Positions 1 through 6,601 of a DNA stretch of 12,104 bases are shown here, piece after piece. Each line of letters opens with the position of its first letter. The first letter of the stretch is position 1. The notes beneath the pieces are model-generated. The model was not told the origin of the DNA. It ran no database searches and saw only the letters and a list, made by a program, of their open reading frames with translations. Origin of the DNA: an uncultured Bacillaceae bacterium (GTDB lineage: Bacteria; Bacillota; Bacilli; Bacillales; Pradoshiaceae); NCBI GenBank assembly GCA_904501845.1, contig CAJGCH010000064.1:1-12104 (forward strand), read 5' to 3'. The position numbers and the translations under genes are program-made.

Positions 1-699
1 ATAGGCGAGTTCTTCATGAATCCGCTCCATATTCGCGTAAACTGCACTGTCATTCAATCCCAATGATTTAAGGCGCTCCCGCCTGATTTGGTTGAGCTTA
101 TCAGGGCTGATTTTTAAACCGATGCATTTTTTCGGATCCACATTAAACAATTCCTCCGGCGGCTCCACCTCTGGAACAAGCGGCACATTGGCCACCTTTA
201 TCCGTTTATGGGCAAGAAATTGGGAGAGCGGCGTTTTGGATGTTCTAGATACCCCTATTAAGATGACATCAGCCTTCAGGATACCCTTTGGATCCCGTCC
301 ATCATCATATTTCACAGCGAACTCGATTGCTTCCACCCTTTTGAAATAATTCTCATCCAATTTGCGGACAAGACCCGGCTTATTGAGCGCCGATGTTCCA
401 TATTTCTGCTCAAGGATATCAATTAATGGCCCGATAATGTCATACGCTACGATATTCATCTCCGCTGCCTTTTCTTTCATGTAAGAGCGGATTTCCGGCT
501 TCACTAATGTATAGGCAATCACACCATTATTTATCTCTGCCAAGCCCAGCACATCATCAATCGTCGAGATATCTTCCACAAATGGAATACGCTTGAGAAT
601 GATGTTCTCGCCGCTGAACTGACTGACGGCTGCTTTTGTTACCAAATCAGCTGTTTCCCCAACTGAATCTGAAACCACGTAGATTATAGACTGTTCCAT
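1..699 (-). CDS. ppsR: YqfL/PpsR-family kinase-pyrophosphorylase (DUF299), 3' end cut by the window
   Basis: Reading the minus strand from the ATG at 699-697 gives 233 uninterrupted codons to the window edge; the family is about 270 residues, so roughly 40 C-terminal residues are missing. The N-terminus (MEQSIIYVVSDSVGETAD) and the nucleotide-binding-like segment GVSRTSKTPLSQFLAHKRIKVAN are diagnostic. A Shine-Dalgarno GGAGGA (710-705) lies five bases before the ATG. Known for the family: reversible, ADP-dependent phosphorylation of pyruvate phosphate dikinase or PEP synthase. In B. subtilis the homologue YqfL is reported as a modulator of CcpN activity. It starts 36 bases after ccpN, with no terminator between, so the two are probably co-transcribed. 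Which of the two roles applies here cannot be read from the sequence. Confidence 0.93.
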   Translation of the reverse strand, partial: MEQSIIYVVSDSVGETADLVTKAAVSQFSGENIILKRIPFVEDISTIDDVLGLAEINNGVIAYTLVKPEIRSYMKEKAAEMNIVAYDIIGPLIDILEQKYGTSALNKPGLVRKLDENYFKRVEAIEFAVKYDDGRDPKGILKADVILIGVSRTSKTPLSQFLAHKRIKVANVPLVPEVEPPEELFNVDPKKCIGLKISPDKLNQIRRERLKSLGLNDSAVYANMERIHEELAY

Positions 700-735
700 A
701 ATCGTCCTCCATGTATTACTGGCTCGCTGCTGCTT

Positions 736-1371
736 TTACCCGTTATCACTGGCTAATGCAACGAAAGCCTTGGTTATATTCGTCTTCGTTATTCTTCCAA
801 CCACTTCAAATCCCTTATCATTCTGTTTTACGACTGGCAGAGCATCAATTTGCTTTTCAATGAGCTTCTCCGCCACATCAATCAAATAATCTTCTTTTGT
901 GCACACCGTGATGTTTGGCATGCGCGTCATAATGATGTGTACAGGGATTGTCGTTAAGTCCTGTTTGCCTAGACTCGCACGCAGCAAGTCCTTCCGAGAC
1001 AAAACACCTACCAGCTGGGACTCCTTGTCCACAACAAATAATGTGCCGACATCCTCTAAAAACATCGTGCAAATAGCATCATAAACCGTCATCCCTTCAC
1101 TTACGACGACCGGAATGGACTGGTAATCGCCAACAAGAAGTTTCTTTAAACTGTCTGTCAAAAGCTGGGTGTCCGTTTTACCTGTATAAAAATAGCCTAC
1201 CCTCGGCCTGGCATCCAAATATCCCGCCATCGTCAGTATCGCAAGATCTGGACGCAATGTCGCACGGGTTAGATTTAGTTGATCGGCAATATGTTCGCCG
1301 GTAATAGGACCATTATCCTTTACGATTTGCAAGATATGTTCTTGTCTTTTTGTTAATTCTATTGTACTCAC
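736..1371 (-). CDS. ccpN: CcpN, HTH-CBS transcriptional repressor of gluconeogenic genes
   Basis: The product of 211 residues matches B. subtilis CcpN (about 212) in length and start (STIELTKRQEHILQIV). Residues 1-62 form a winged helix-turn-helix (GEHIADQLNLTRATLRPDL), followed by two CBS domains at about 83-135 and 142-205 (MFLEDVGTLFVVD...GVLSRKDLLRASLG; VHIIMTRMPNITVC...IDALPVV). The family represses gapB and pckA during glycolytic growth, with CBS domains sensing nucleotides. Start choice: GTG at 1371 matches the known N-terminus, but an in-frame GTG lies directly before it (1374) and another at 1392 would add seven residues. The Shine-Dalgarno-like GGTGGTGA overlaps the chosen GTG, so the start is less certain than the gene. 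The gene has its own promoter and is followed by ppsR. Confidence 0.95.
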   Translation of the reverse strand: MSTIELTKRQEHILQIVKDNGPITGEHIADQLNLTRATLRPDLAILTMAGYLDARPRVGYFYTGKTDTQLLTDSLKKLLVGDYQSIPVVVSEGMTVYDAICTMFLEDVGTLFVVDKESQLVGVLSRKDLLRASLGKQDLTTIPVHIIMTRMPNITVCTKEDYLIDVAEKLIEKQIDALPVVKQNDKGFEVVGRITKTNITKAFVALASDNG

Positions 1372-1388
1372 CACCCTAAAGTGCCATA

Positions 1389-1442
1389 ACACTTCGCTCT
1401 AATATAGCATATATTATATACTATTTAACCGTGAAGTGTAAT
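1389..1442 (-). promoter_or_regulatory. ccpN promoter with candidate CcpN operator and flanking inverted repeat
   Basis: The -10 is TATAAT at 1418-1413 on the minus strand. The best -35 is ATTACA at 1442-1437 (4 of 6, spacer 18), so the -35 is weak. TATGCTATATT at 1411-1401, next to the -10 and over the expected start point, fits the published CcpN consensus TRTGHYATAYW as I remember it, at all 11 positions. A perfect 7-base inverted repeat, ACACTTC (1389-1395) and GAAGTGT (1433-1439), brackets the promoter. The -10 is secure. The operator role and autoregulation are inference. Confidence 0.6.
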
Positions 1443-1463
1443 TAATCATCCTAAACTTAAAAT

Positions 1464-1521
1464 AAGCCTGCCCAAAAAAGAATGAACGCATTCGAACAAT
1501 TCTTTTTGGGCGGGCTTTTTT
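1464..1521 (-). terminator. Rho-independent terminator after glyQS
   Basis: The arms AAGCCTGCCC (1464-1473) and GGGCGGGCTT (1508-1517) pair with one mismatch, and the stem continues through AAAAAAGAAT and ATTCTTTTT. The loop contains a smaller GAATG/CATTC hairpin. On the minus strand the stem is followed by TTATTTTAAG; on the plus strand by TTTTTT. It therefore suits either direction, but the only gene leading into it is glyQS, about 105 bases upstream. It separates glyQS from the ccpN promoter. Confidence 0.88.
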
Positions 1522-1626
1522 AGACCTGCGTTTAACGTAAACTCCAATTCCCCGAACAGGCAATGTAGTAGAAGGTTCTGTCAAGACTAGGAAACGTTCA
1601 ACAGCATTCGTTACTTTAAGCCTAAA

Positions 1627-3009
1627 TTAAAACTTCATTTTACTGTTCAAGAAAGCTGGCAGTTCTTCGATGCTTACTCTTGTTTGCTCCATTGTGTCAC
1701 GGTCACGGACAGTAACCATTTTATCTTCAACAGAGTCAAAGTCATATGTGATGCAGTAAGGAGTTCCAATCTCATCGTGGCGGCGGTAGCGTTTTCCGAT
1801 GGAGCCTGCTTCATCATAGTCAACCATAAAGTCTTGCGCAAGGGACGCAAATACTTCTTTCGCCCCTTCTGACAGCTTCTTCGATAACGGCAGGACAGCC
1901 GCTTTATATGGAGCAAGGGCCGGATGCAGGTGCATCACTGTACGGCTTGTGCCATCTTCGAGCTGTTCTTCTTCATATGCATCAATCAAATAAGCTAGTG
2001 TTACACGGTCAGCCCCCAGAGATGGTTCGATGCAGTATGGTACGTACTTTTCATTTGTTTCCTGATCAAGATAGTGGAAATCTTCTCCAGAGTATTCCAT
2101 ATGACGTTTAAGATCAAAGTCTGTACGGGAAGCGATGCCCCATAGCTCACCCCAGCCGAATGGGAATTTGTATTCAAAGTCTGTTGTTGCATTACTATAG
2201 TGAGAAAGCTCTTCTTCTTCATGGTCACGAAGTCGGAAGTTTTCTGCTTTCATGCCTAACGCGAGCAGCCATTGCTCTGCAAAGTTCTTCCAATAGTCAA
2301 ACCATTCAAGCTCTGTGCCTGGTTTACAGAAGAATTCAAGTTCCATTTGTTCAAATTCACGTGTACGGAATGTAAAGTTACCCGGCGTGATTTCGTTACG
2401 GAAGCTCTTGCCGATTTGCGCAATACCAAAAGGAAGCTTCTTACGCATAGTACGCTGAACGTTCTTGAAGTTCACAAAAATACCTTGCGCTGTTTCCGGA
2501 CGAAGGAAGATTTCATTTGTGCTGGATTCCGTTACCCCTTGGAATGTCTTGAACATGAGGTTGAATTGACGGATTTCCGTGAATTCCTTGCTACCGCATT
2601 CAGGACAAGCGATATCATTCTCAACGATTAATTCCTGCATTTTCTCAAACGGCAGGCCATCAACGATGATTTCCTGACCTTTTTCCTGTACGGCTTCTTC
2701 AATGAGCTTATCGGCGCGGTGACGCGCTTTACAATTCTTACAATCAATCATTGGGTCATTGAAGTTTCCGATGTGCCCGGACGCTTCCCATGTACGCGGG
2801 TTCATGAGGATGGCGGAATCTAGCCCGACATTATACGGGGATTCCTGAATGAATTTCTTCCACCATGCCTTCTTAATATTATTCTTAAGTTCCACACCAA
2901 GCGGACCATAATCCCACGTGTTAGCCAGACCGCCATAAATCTCTGACCCTGGGAAAATAAACCCTCTATGCTTTGCATGTGATACAATTTGATCCATTGT
3001 TTTGGTCAT
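1627..3009 (-). CDS. glyQS: Glycine--tRNA ligase, single-chain homodimer type
   Basis: Charges tRNA-Gly with glycine in the cytoplasm. The 460-residue product is a class II synthetase of the alpha2 type, not the alpha2-beta2 GlyQ/GlyS type of B. subtilis. The N-terminus (FIFPGSEIYGGLANTWDYGPLG) is typical. Cys90, Cys93, Cys135 and Cys138 form two CxxC pairs likely to bind zinc. Motif 2 is FRNE at 203-206 and motif 3 is GADR at 332-335. An anticodon-binding domain runs from about 362 to the end (APYKAAVLPL...YDEAGSIGKRYRRHDEIGTPYCIT). The ATG at 3009 has AAAGGAGAG at a good distance. The gene has its own promoter, a T-box leader and a terminator, so it is a one-gene unit controlled by uncharged tRNA-Gly. 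Confidence 0.98.
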   Translation of the reverse strand: MTKTMDQIVSHAKHRGFIFPGSEIYGGLANTWDYGPLGVELKNNIKKAWWKKFIQESPYNVGLDSAILMNPRTWEASGHIGNFNDPMIDCKNCKARHRADKLIEEAVQEKGQEIIVDGLPFEKMQELIVENDIACPECGSKEFTEIRQFNLMFKTFQGVTESSTNEIFLRPETAQGIFVNFKNVQRTMRKKLPFGIAQIGKSFRNEITPGNFTFRTREFEQMELEFFCKPGTELEWFDYWKNFAEQWLLALGMKAENFRLRDHEEEELSHYSNATTDFEYKFPFGWGELWGIASRTDFDLKRHMEYSGEDFHYLDQETNEKYVPYCIEPSLGADRVTLAYLIDAYEEEQLEDGTSRTVMHLHPALAPYKAAVLPLSKKLSEGAKEVFASLAQDFMVDYDEAGSIGKRYRRHDEIGTPYCITYDFDSVEDKMVTVRDRDTMEQTRVSIEELPAFLNSKMKF

Positions 3010-3035
3010 ATTCGCTCTCTCCTTTTAATCAATAT

Positions 3036-3080
3036 AAAAAAACTCCCATCCCTATGCATAGTGCATAGGGACGAGAGTTT
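3036..3080 (-). terminator. T-box regulatory terminator
   Basis: On the minus strand, AAACTC...TCCCTATGCA (3080-3062) pairs with TGCATAGGGA...GAGTTT (3058-3040), and the Ts continue to 3036. The stem is long and nearly continuous. It shares CCCTAT with the antiterminator, which is what makes the two mutually exclusive. Confidence 0.95.
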
Positions 3081-3247
3081 ACCCGCGGTTCCACCCTATT
3101 TGCCAAGAAAACTCGGCCGCTTTCAAATGCGTTACTCCAGACTGCCTTCTTTGGTAAGTTATCATCCGGCTTACACCATCTCCGAACTCGCTATAGATAC
3201 CCTCATCCAAATACTACTTTCCTTCACGGTAACTACATATTAATGTA
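3036..3247 (-). promoter_or_regulatory. Glycine T-box riboswitch leader of glyQS
   Basis: Read on the minus strand. Stem I closes with GTTAC (about 3233-3229) and GTAAC (3135-3131). The specifier loop has AGTAGTA on one side and GAAGGCAGT on the other, flanked by the TTTGG/CCAAA helix. This places GGC, a glycine codon, at 3146-3144, followed by a purine. Stem III is GCCGAG/CTTGGC. The conserved T-box AGGGTGGAACCGCG lies at 3097-3084; its TGGA bulge (3093-3090) complements the UCCA end of tRNA-Gly. ATAGGG (3098-3093) can pair with CCCTAT (3070-3065) as antiterminator. The competing terminator is listed separately. Stem II elements are absent, as in other glycine T-boxes. Uncharged tRNA-Gly should allow read-through into glyQS. 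The 5' end is estimated from the promoter. Confidence 0.96.
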
Positions 3248-3253
3248 TATCAC

Positions 3254-3283
3254 ATTCTATCCAATTCACCCCTGCATTGTCAA
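3254..3283 (-). promoter_or_regulatory. Sigma-A-type promoter of glyQS
   Basis: Minus-strand TTGACA (3283-3278, perfect) is followed after 18 bases by TAGAAT (3259-3254, 5 of 6). The expected start point, near 3247, falls just before T-box Stem I. The -35 begins 17 bases after the recO stop codon, and I see no separate recO terminator before it. Confidence 0.85.
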
Positions 3284-3300
3284 TACAAAGCATGATTTCT

Positions 3301-4053
3301 TTATAATTGGTCCCTCATCTTGCTCATCTGCCGCAAGAAGCGTCTCGTCTTCAGCTCTATACCTAGGTACTCGTCATAATAGGCGTCCAGAACCTGACGG
3401 ATTTCCTTCTTTGTCACGTCCTTGATAGATATCGTACCGAGCCTGTCCAAGTCCATATAATAAAGGACACGCAGTATTCTCGCTACCGCAGGAGAGATTT
3501 TCATTCGGTATGGATCTATTTCCTCGCAGCGATGGCAGAGAAGTCCGCCCTCCCTGATGGAAAATGAGAAGGCTCCGTCCTGTGCCCCGCAATTGACGCA
3601 TCGATTAAGCTCGGGCGCAAATCCAAATACACTGAGCATCTTCATCTCAAAAATATTCACGATAATCTCAGGATCATATTCCTCATCAAGGTAATGGAGC
3701 GATTGATAAAACAAGTTAAATAAAGCCTCATGGGGTTTTCTCTCTTCTGTCCCCTTATCAAGAAGCTCCGCTATGTAGGAAGCATAGGCCGTCAGAAAGA
3801 TATCCTCTCGAATCGAACGAAAAGATTCAAGGGTCTCCCCTTGCTGCAGCTGGCCCAATCCCCTGCCTGAGAGAAAGAGATAATGACCGAAATGAAATAA
3901 TTGAGTGACAGCGGAGAAGCGGCTATTAGGCTTTTTCGCCCCTCTCGCCATCACCCCTACTTTGCCAAATTCTCTTGTATATAAGGTGATGATTTTGTTT
4001 GTTTCACCATAATCGGTTGTGCGGATTACAATGCCTTCACATTTAGCCAGCAT
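3301..4053 (-). CDS. recO: DNA repair protein RecO
   Basis: Works with RecF and RecR to load RecA on gapped DNA and also anneals single strands. The 250-residue product begins MLAKCEGIVIRTTDYGETNKIITLYTRE, the family's OB-fold start, with ARGAKKPNSR at about 36-45. Residues 152, 155, 173 and 176 form the CxxC...CxxC zinc site (CVNCG, CHRC), followed by DPYRMKI. The length agrees with the B. subtilis protein. An in-frame GTG at 4062 would add three residues, but the Shine-Dalgarno GGAG (4065-4062) overlaps it and lies eight bases before the ATG at 4053, which I chose. The gene starts 34 bases after yqzL. Confidence 0.96.
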   Translation of the reverse strand: MLAKCEGIVIRTTDYGETNKIITLYTREFGKVGVMARGAKKPNSRFSAVTQLFHFGHYLFLSGRGLGQLQQGETLESFRSIREDIFLTAYASYIAELLDKGTEERKPHEALFNLFYQSLHYLDEEYDPEIIVNIFEMKMLSVFGFAPELNRCVNCGAQDGAFSFSIREGGLLCHRCEEIDPYRMKISPAVARILRVLYYMDLDRLGTISIKDVTKKEIRQVLDAYYDEYLGIELKTRRFLRQMSKMRDQL

Positions 4054-4087
4054 GCCACTCACTCCAATGGGACGGCAAGATTACTCA

Positions 4088-4231
4088 TTATACGATGGGT
4101 ATATTCAGCTCTTCATTTTCCTCCATCATGACCGGCTGGTTAGCATCACTTTGTCTTTCAAGTTCTTTTAAAAGAAGATAAGTGTCCACGCTTCCGGTTT
4201 GTCTAAACACATTCCAGGTAAATTCAATCAT
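4088..4231 (-). CDS. yqzL: YqzL family small protein
   Basis: A 47-residue ORF starts MIEFTWNVFRQTGSVDTYLL and ends EELNIPIV. It matches the position of YqzL between era and recO in Bacillus, and the WNxFxQTGxxDTYLLxKELE pattern fits what I recall of that family. AAAGGTGG (4246-4239) lies seven bases before the ATG. It is soluble and acidic at the C-terminus, with no membrane segment. Its function is unknown; it sits 34 bases upstream of recO and is probably co-transcribed with it. Confidence 0.87.
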   Translation of the reverse strand: MIEFTWNVFRQTGSVDTYLLLKELERQSDANQPVMMEENEELNIPIV

Positions 4232-4268
4232 ACTAATTCCACCTTTCATTGATAGAACTGTTTATTTC

Positions 4269-4334
4269 TTACCTGACTTTAGTTTCACCAACCGGCCATA
4301 AAATCATGTAGTAAAAATTTAGCTGATACCCCAT
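4269..4334 (-). CDS. Possible 21-residue small ORF upstream of yqzL
   Basis: An ATG at 4334 opens a 21-codon frame ending with TAA at 4269-4271. The peptide is aromatic and hydrophobic in its first half (MGYQLNFYYMILWPVG) with a basic end (ETKVR). The purine-rich AAAGAGGGGAA lies directly before the ATG, but the spacing is shorter than ideal. It stops 37 bases before yqzL. I do not recognise it. In 190 bases of noncoding DNA such a short frame can arise by chance. Confidence 0.25.
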   Translation of the reverse strand: MGYQLNFYYMILWPVGETKVR

Positions 4335-4357
4335 TTCCCCTCTTTGCCGAATAATGT

Positions 4358-4378
4358 AAGCCCCTGGTTGTCGGGCTT
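4358..4378 (-). terminator. Weak hairpin in the era-yqzL gap
   Basis: AAGCCC (4358-4363) and GGGCTT (4373-4378) form a 6-base stem with a 9-base loop. Read with the genes, the tail is only ACATTATT; read on the plus strand the tail is TTATTTATTT. It may partly end era transcripts, but the tail faces the wrong way for a strong minus-strand terminator. A second short inverted repeat, CTAGAG/CTCTAG, lies between it and era (about 4391-4416). No convincing promoter for yqzL-recO was found in this gap. Confidence 0.4.
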
Positions 4379-4421
4379 TTATTTATTTACTAGAGCAGCA
4401 CTTCCACCCCTCTAGCTATTT

Positions 4422-5339
4422 TTAATATTCATCTTCCCGGAATCCGATATCCCTTAAATGAGAGGCCTTGTTTCTCCAATCTTTTTGCACCTTCACCCAT
4501 AACTCCAGGAACACCTTGGAACCAAGCAGGTTTTCGATATCCGCACGGGCACGCTGGCCAATTTCCTTCAGCATGCCCCCTCTCTTTCCAATGATAATCC
4601 CTTTTTGGGAATCACGCTCAACAATAATTGTCGCCATTATGTGGACGGTTTCCGCCTTTCCCTTGCGCTCAATCTTATCGATGACAACCGCAATGGAATG
4701 AGGAACCTCCTCCCTTGTTAAATGAAGAGCCTTTTCCCGGATCATTTCAGAGATAATAAACCGTTCTGGATGGTCTGTGATTTGGTCAGCCGGATAATAC
4801 TGCGGCCCTTCCGGCAAGTAGGCTTTGATTTGCTTCAGCAATGTTTCAACATTGTTTCCCTCAAGTGCTGAGATTGGCACGATTTCCGCAAAATCGTATT
4901 TTTCCTTGTACGTATCGATAATGCGGAAAAGCTCATCAGGATGAACTTGGTCAATTTTATTGATGACCAAGAATACCGGTGTCTTGTATGAATTCAATTT
5001 CTCAATAATGAATTCTTCCCCGCGTCCAAATCCTTCTTCCGCATTAACCATGAAGAGGATGACATCCACTTCTTGAAGGGCATTGGATGCGACCTTCATC
5101 ATAAAGTCTCCAAGCTTATGCTTCGGCTTATGAATGCCCGGAGTGTCGATAAAGACGATTTGACTGTCATTTGCTGTCAGGACGCCTTGCACTTTGTTTC
5201 TTGTTGTTTGCGGCTTATCACTCATGATGGCAATTTTCTGCCCGATGACATGATTGATGAATGTGGATTTTCCAACATTCGGCCTTCCAATGATGGATAC
5301 AAATCCTGATTTAAACGTTGTGTTCGCTTGCTTACTCAT
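4422..5339 (-). CDS. era: GTPase Era, 30S ribosomal subunit assembly factor
   Basis: Binds GTP and the 3' end of 16S rRNA during late 30S maturation, at the ribosome and partly at the membrane. The 305-residue product has all GTPase boxes: G1 GRPNVGKS 18-25, G2 in TTRN 45-48, G3 DTPG 65-68, G4 NKID 127-130 and G5 SAL 157-159. A C-terminal KH domain carries GIIIGKRG at 247-254. Length and order are standard. The ATG at 5339 overlaps the end of cdd by 8 bases, and its GGAGG (5350-5346) lies inside cdd, so translation is probably coupled. It is the last gene of the pgpH-era run and shares rRNA maturation with ybeY three genes upstream. Confidence 0.98.
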   Translation of the reverse strand: MSKQANTTFKSGFVSIIGRPNVGKSTFINHVIGQKIAIMSDKPQTTRNKVQGVLTANDSQIVFIDTPGIHKPKHKLGDFMMKVASNALQEVDVILFMVNAEEGFGRGEEFIIEKLNSYKTPVFLVINKIDQVHPDELFRIIDTYKEKYDFAEIVPISALEGNNVETLLKQIKAYLPEGPQYYPADQITDHPERFIISEMIREKALHLTREEVPHSIAVVIDKIERKGKAETVHIMATIIVERDSQKGIIIGKRGGMLKEIGQRARADIENLLGSKVFLELWVKVQKDWRNKASHLRDIGFREDEY

Positions 5340-5730
5340 GTAAATCCTCCGGTGAAAATGCCCCTGGCAATAACTCCTTGACAGTTAGTTCAAGGACATC
5401 GCCCTTTAAGTTTGTTAAAATGATAGGCATGTCCTGGTCACACAGCTCTGAGATGACCTGACGGCATGCACCGCACGGCGAAACTGGGCGATCTGTATCA
5501 GCCACAACAGCCATTGTAGTAAATTTCGTTACCCCTTTGGCTATAGCTGAGAACAGCGCTGTTCTCTCTGCACAATTACACATAGAATAAGCCGCATTTT
5601 CAATGTTGCATCCATGATAAATTGTCCCGTCAGCTCCAAGCAAAGCCGCTCCCACACCAAAGCGCGAGTAGGGAATATACGCTTTTTCTCTCGCCTTTTT
5701 TGCTTCCTCAATCAATATCTCTTTTTGCAT
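5332..5730 (-). CDS. cdd: Cytidine deaminase
   Basis: Deaminates cytidine and deoxycytidine to uridine and deoxyuridine in pyrimidine salvage. The 132-residue product is the short tetrameric form. The zinc and catalytic residues are in CAE (Cys53, Glu55 as proton shuttle) and PCGAC (Cys86, Cys89). The substrate-binding segment YSRFGVGAAL is at 21-30, and CNIENAAYSMCNCAERTAL is at 41-59. The Shine-Dalgarno GGAGG lies six bases before the ATG. It begins 17 bases after dgkA and overlaps era by 8 bases. Confidence 0.98.
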   Translation of the reverse strand: MQKEILIEEAKKAREKAYIPYSRFGVGAALLGADGTIYHGCNIENAAYSMCNCAERTALFSAIAKGVTKFTTMAVVADTDRPVSPCGACRQVISELCDQDMPIILTNLKGDVLELTVKELLPGAFSPEDLHE

Positions 5731-5747
5731 AGTATGCCTCCTAAAGT

Positions 5748-6134
5748 TTATATCATTTTATCCATAAATCGCGGCAAGAATATAATCAGCCCGATAATCA
5801 CTGAGTATATCGCATAGACCAAGACAGCTCCCGCCGCTGTATCCTTGGCAACCTTGGCCAGCGGATGATTATCCTTCGTAATCATATCAACCGTCTTCTC
5901 CACAGCGGTATTGACCAATTCAAGAGCAAGCATGCCGCCAATCGCCGTCAGAACGAAAAACCATTCCATCTTTGTTATTTCAAAATACATTCCAACTAAG
6001 CAAACAATGATAGCTGTAAATGTGTGAAACCTGAAGTTACCCTCGTACGCTAATCCATAACGTATCCCTGACCATGCATATACAAAACCGCGGAAAAACC
6101 GCTTAAGACGGGTATGGTTATCTTGTGAGGCCAT
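5748..6134 (-). CDS. dgkA: Diacylglycerol kinase family protein, probable undecaprenol kinase
   Basis: A small membrane lipid kinase of 128 residues. In Gram-positive bacteria this family phosphorylates mainly undecaprenol, recycling the cell-wall lipid carrier; that preference here is inferred from B. subtilis. Three membrane segments are visible (about 38-52, 57-76 and 101-120), with the active-site motif ELVNTAVE at 72-79 and HPLAKVAKDTAAGAV at 90-104. An upstream in-frame ATG at 6179 would add 15 residues lying within ybeY and unlike the family, so the ATG at 6134 is preferred. Its ribosome-binding site is poor (GGGAG 13 bases upstream, GGA 5 bases upstream). It overlaps ybeY by 17 bases, so expression may depend on coupling. 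Confidence 0.93.
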   Translation of the reverse strand: MASQDNHTRLKRFFRGFVYAWSGIRYGLAYEGNFRFHTFTAIIVCLVGMYFEITKMEWFFVLTAIGGMLALELVNTAVEKTVDMITKDNHPLAKVAKDTAAGAVLVYAIYSVIIGLIIFLPRFMDKMI

Positions 6135-6588
6135 AGCTGTCCAACAGCTCCCTTTGCCTTGTGAACATGACCTTCTCATCCTCCGCGTTCATATGATCAT
6201 AGCCCAATAAATGGAGGAAGCCATGGACAGCCAGGAAACCAAGCTCCCGGGCATTCGAATGCCCATACTCTGCTGCTTGCTCCTCCATACGATCAATGGA
6301 GATAATAATATCGCCTAAAAGAGCTGGTTCATCAGAGCCGATGATTTCTATCTCTCCTTCCCCCATCTCTTCCATGGCAAACGAAATAACATCTGTTGCC
6401 GCATCCTTTTGGCGATATTCTTTATTAATCTCCTGAATTCGGCTGTTATCCACAAAGGTAATGGACAATTCACTGCCTTCTTTCACCTGTTCCTGCTTTG
6501 CCGTATATTGAAGCAAGTCTTGGACAAGCTGGATTTGTTCCTCTGTCACTCTGTTCGTCTCATCCATGACATCAATTGTTAAAATCAA
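6118..6588 (-). CDS. ybeY: Endoribonuclease YbeY, rRNA maturation factor
   Basis: A zinc metalloprotein of the UPF0054 family, needed for 16S rRNA 3'-end processing and 70S quality control. The 156-residue form has the signature HGFLHLLGYDH with zinc ligands His122, His126 and His132. The conserved blocks ELSITFVDN...IQEINKEYR and TDVISFAMEE precede it. Start choice: TTG at 6588, because AGAGGTGA lies five bases upstream and the protein then begins MILTIDVMDETN like Bacillus homologues. An ATG at 6633 would add 15 residues, overlap pgpH and lack a similar site. The gap after pgpH is 13 bases; it overlaps dgkA by 17. Confidence 0.94.
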   Translation of the reverse strand: MILTIDVMDETNRVTEEQIQLVQDLLQYTAKQEQVKEGSELSITFVDNSRIQEINKEYRQKDAATDVISFAMEEMGEGEIEIIGSDEPALLGDIIISIDRMEEQAAEYGHSNARELGFLAVHGFLHLLGYDHMNAEDEKVMFTRQRELLDSYGLTR

Positions 6589-6601
6589 ATCTTTCACCTC
6601 T

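Noticed and set aside
1530..1542. Short palindrome GTTTA-ACG-TAAAC
   Set aside because: Five-base arms in AT-rich noncoding DNA are expected by chance, and there is no promoter next to it.
1555..1590. TTGACA on the minus strand downstream of glyQS as a ccpN promoter
   Set aside because: No -10 at a suitable distance, and the strong terminator at 1464-1521 would stop its transcript before ccpN.
2272..2631. A 119-codon plus-strand frame opposite glyQS
   Set aside because: Shadow of the synthetase core; the Cys-rich stretches derive from antisense codons.
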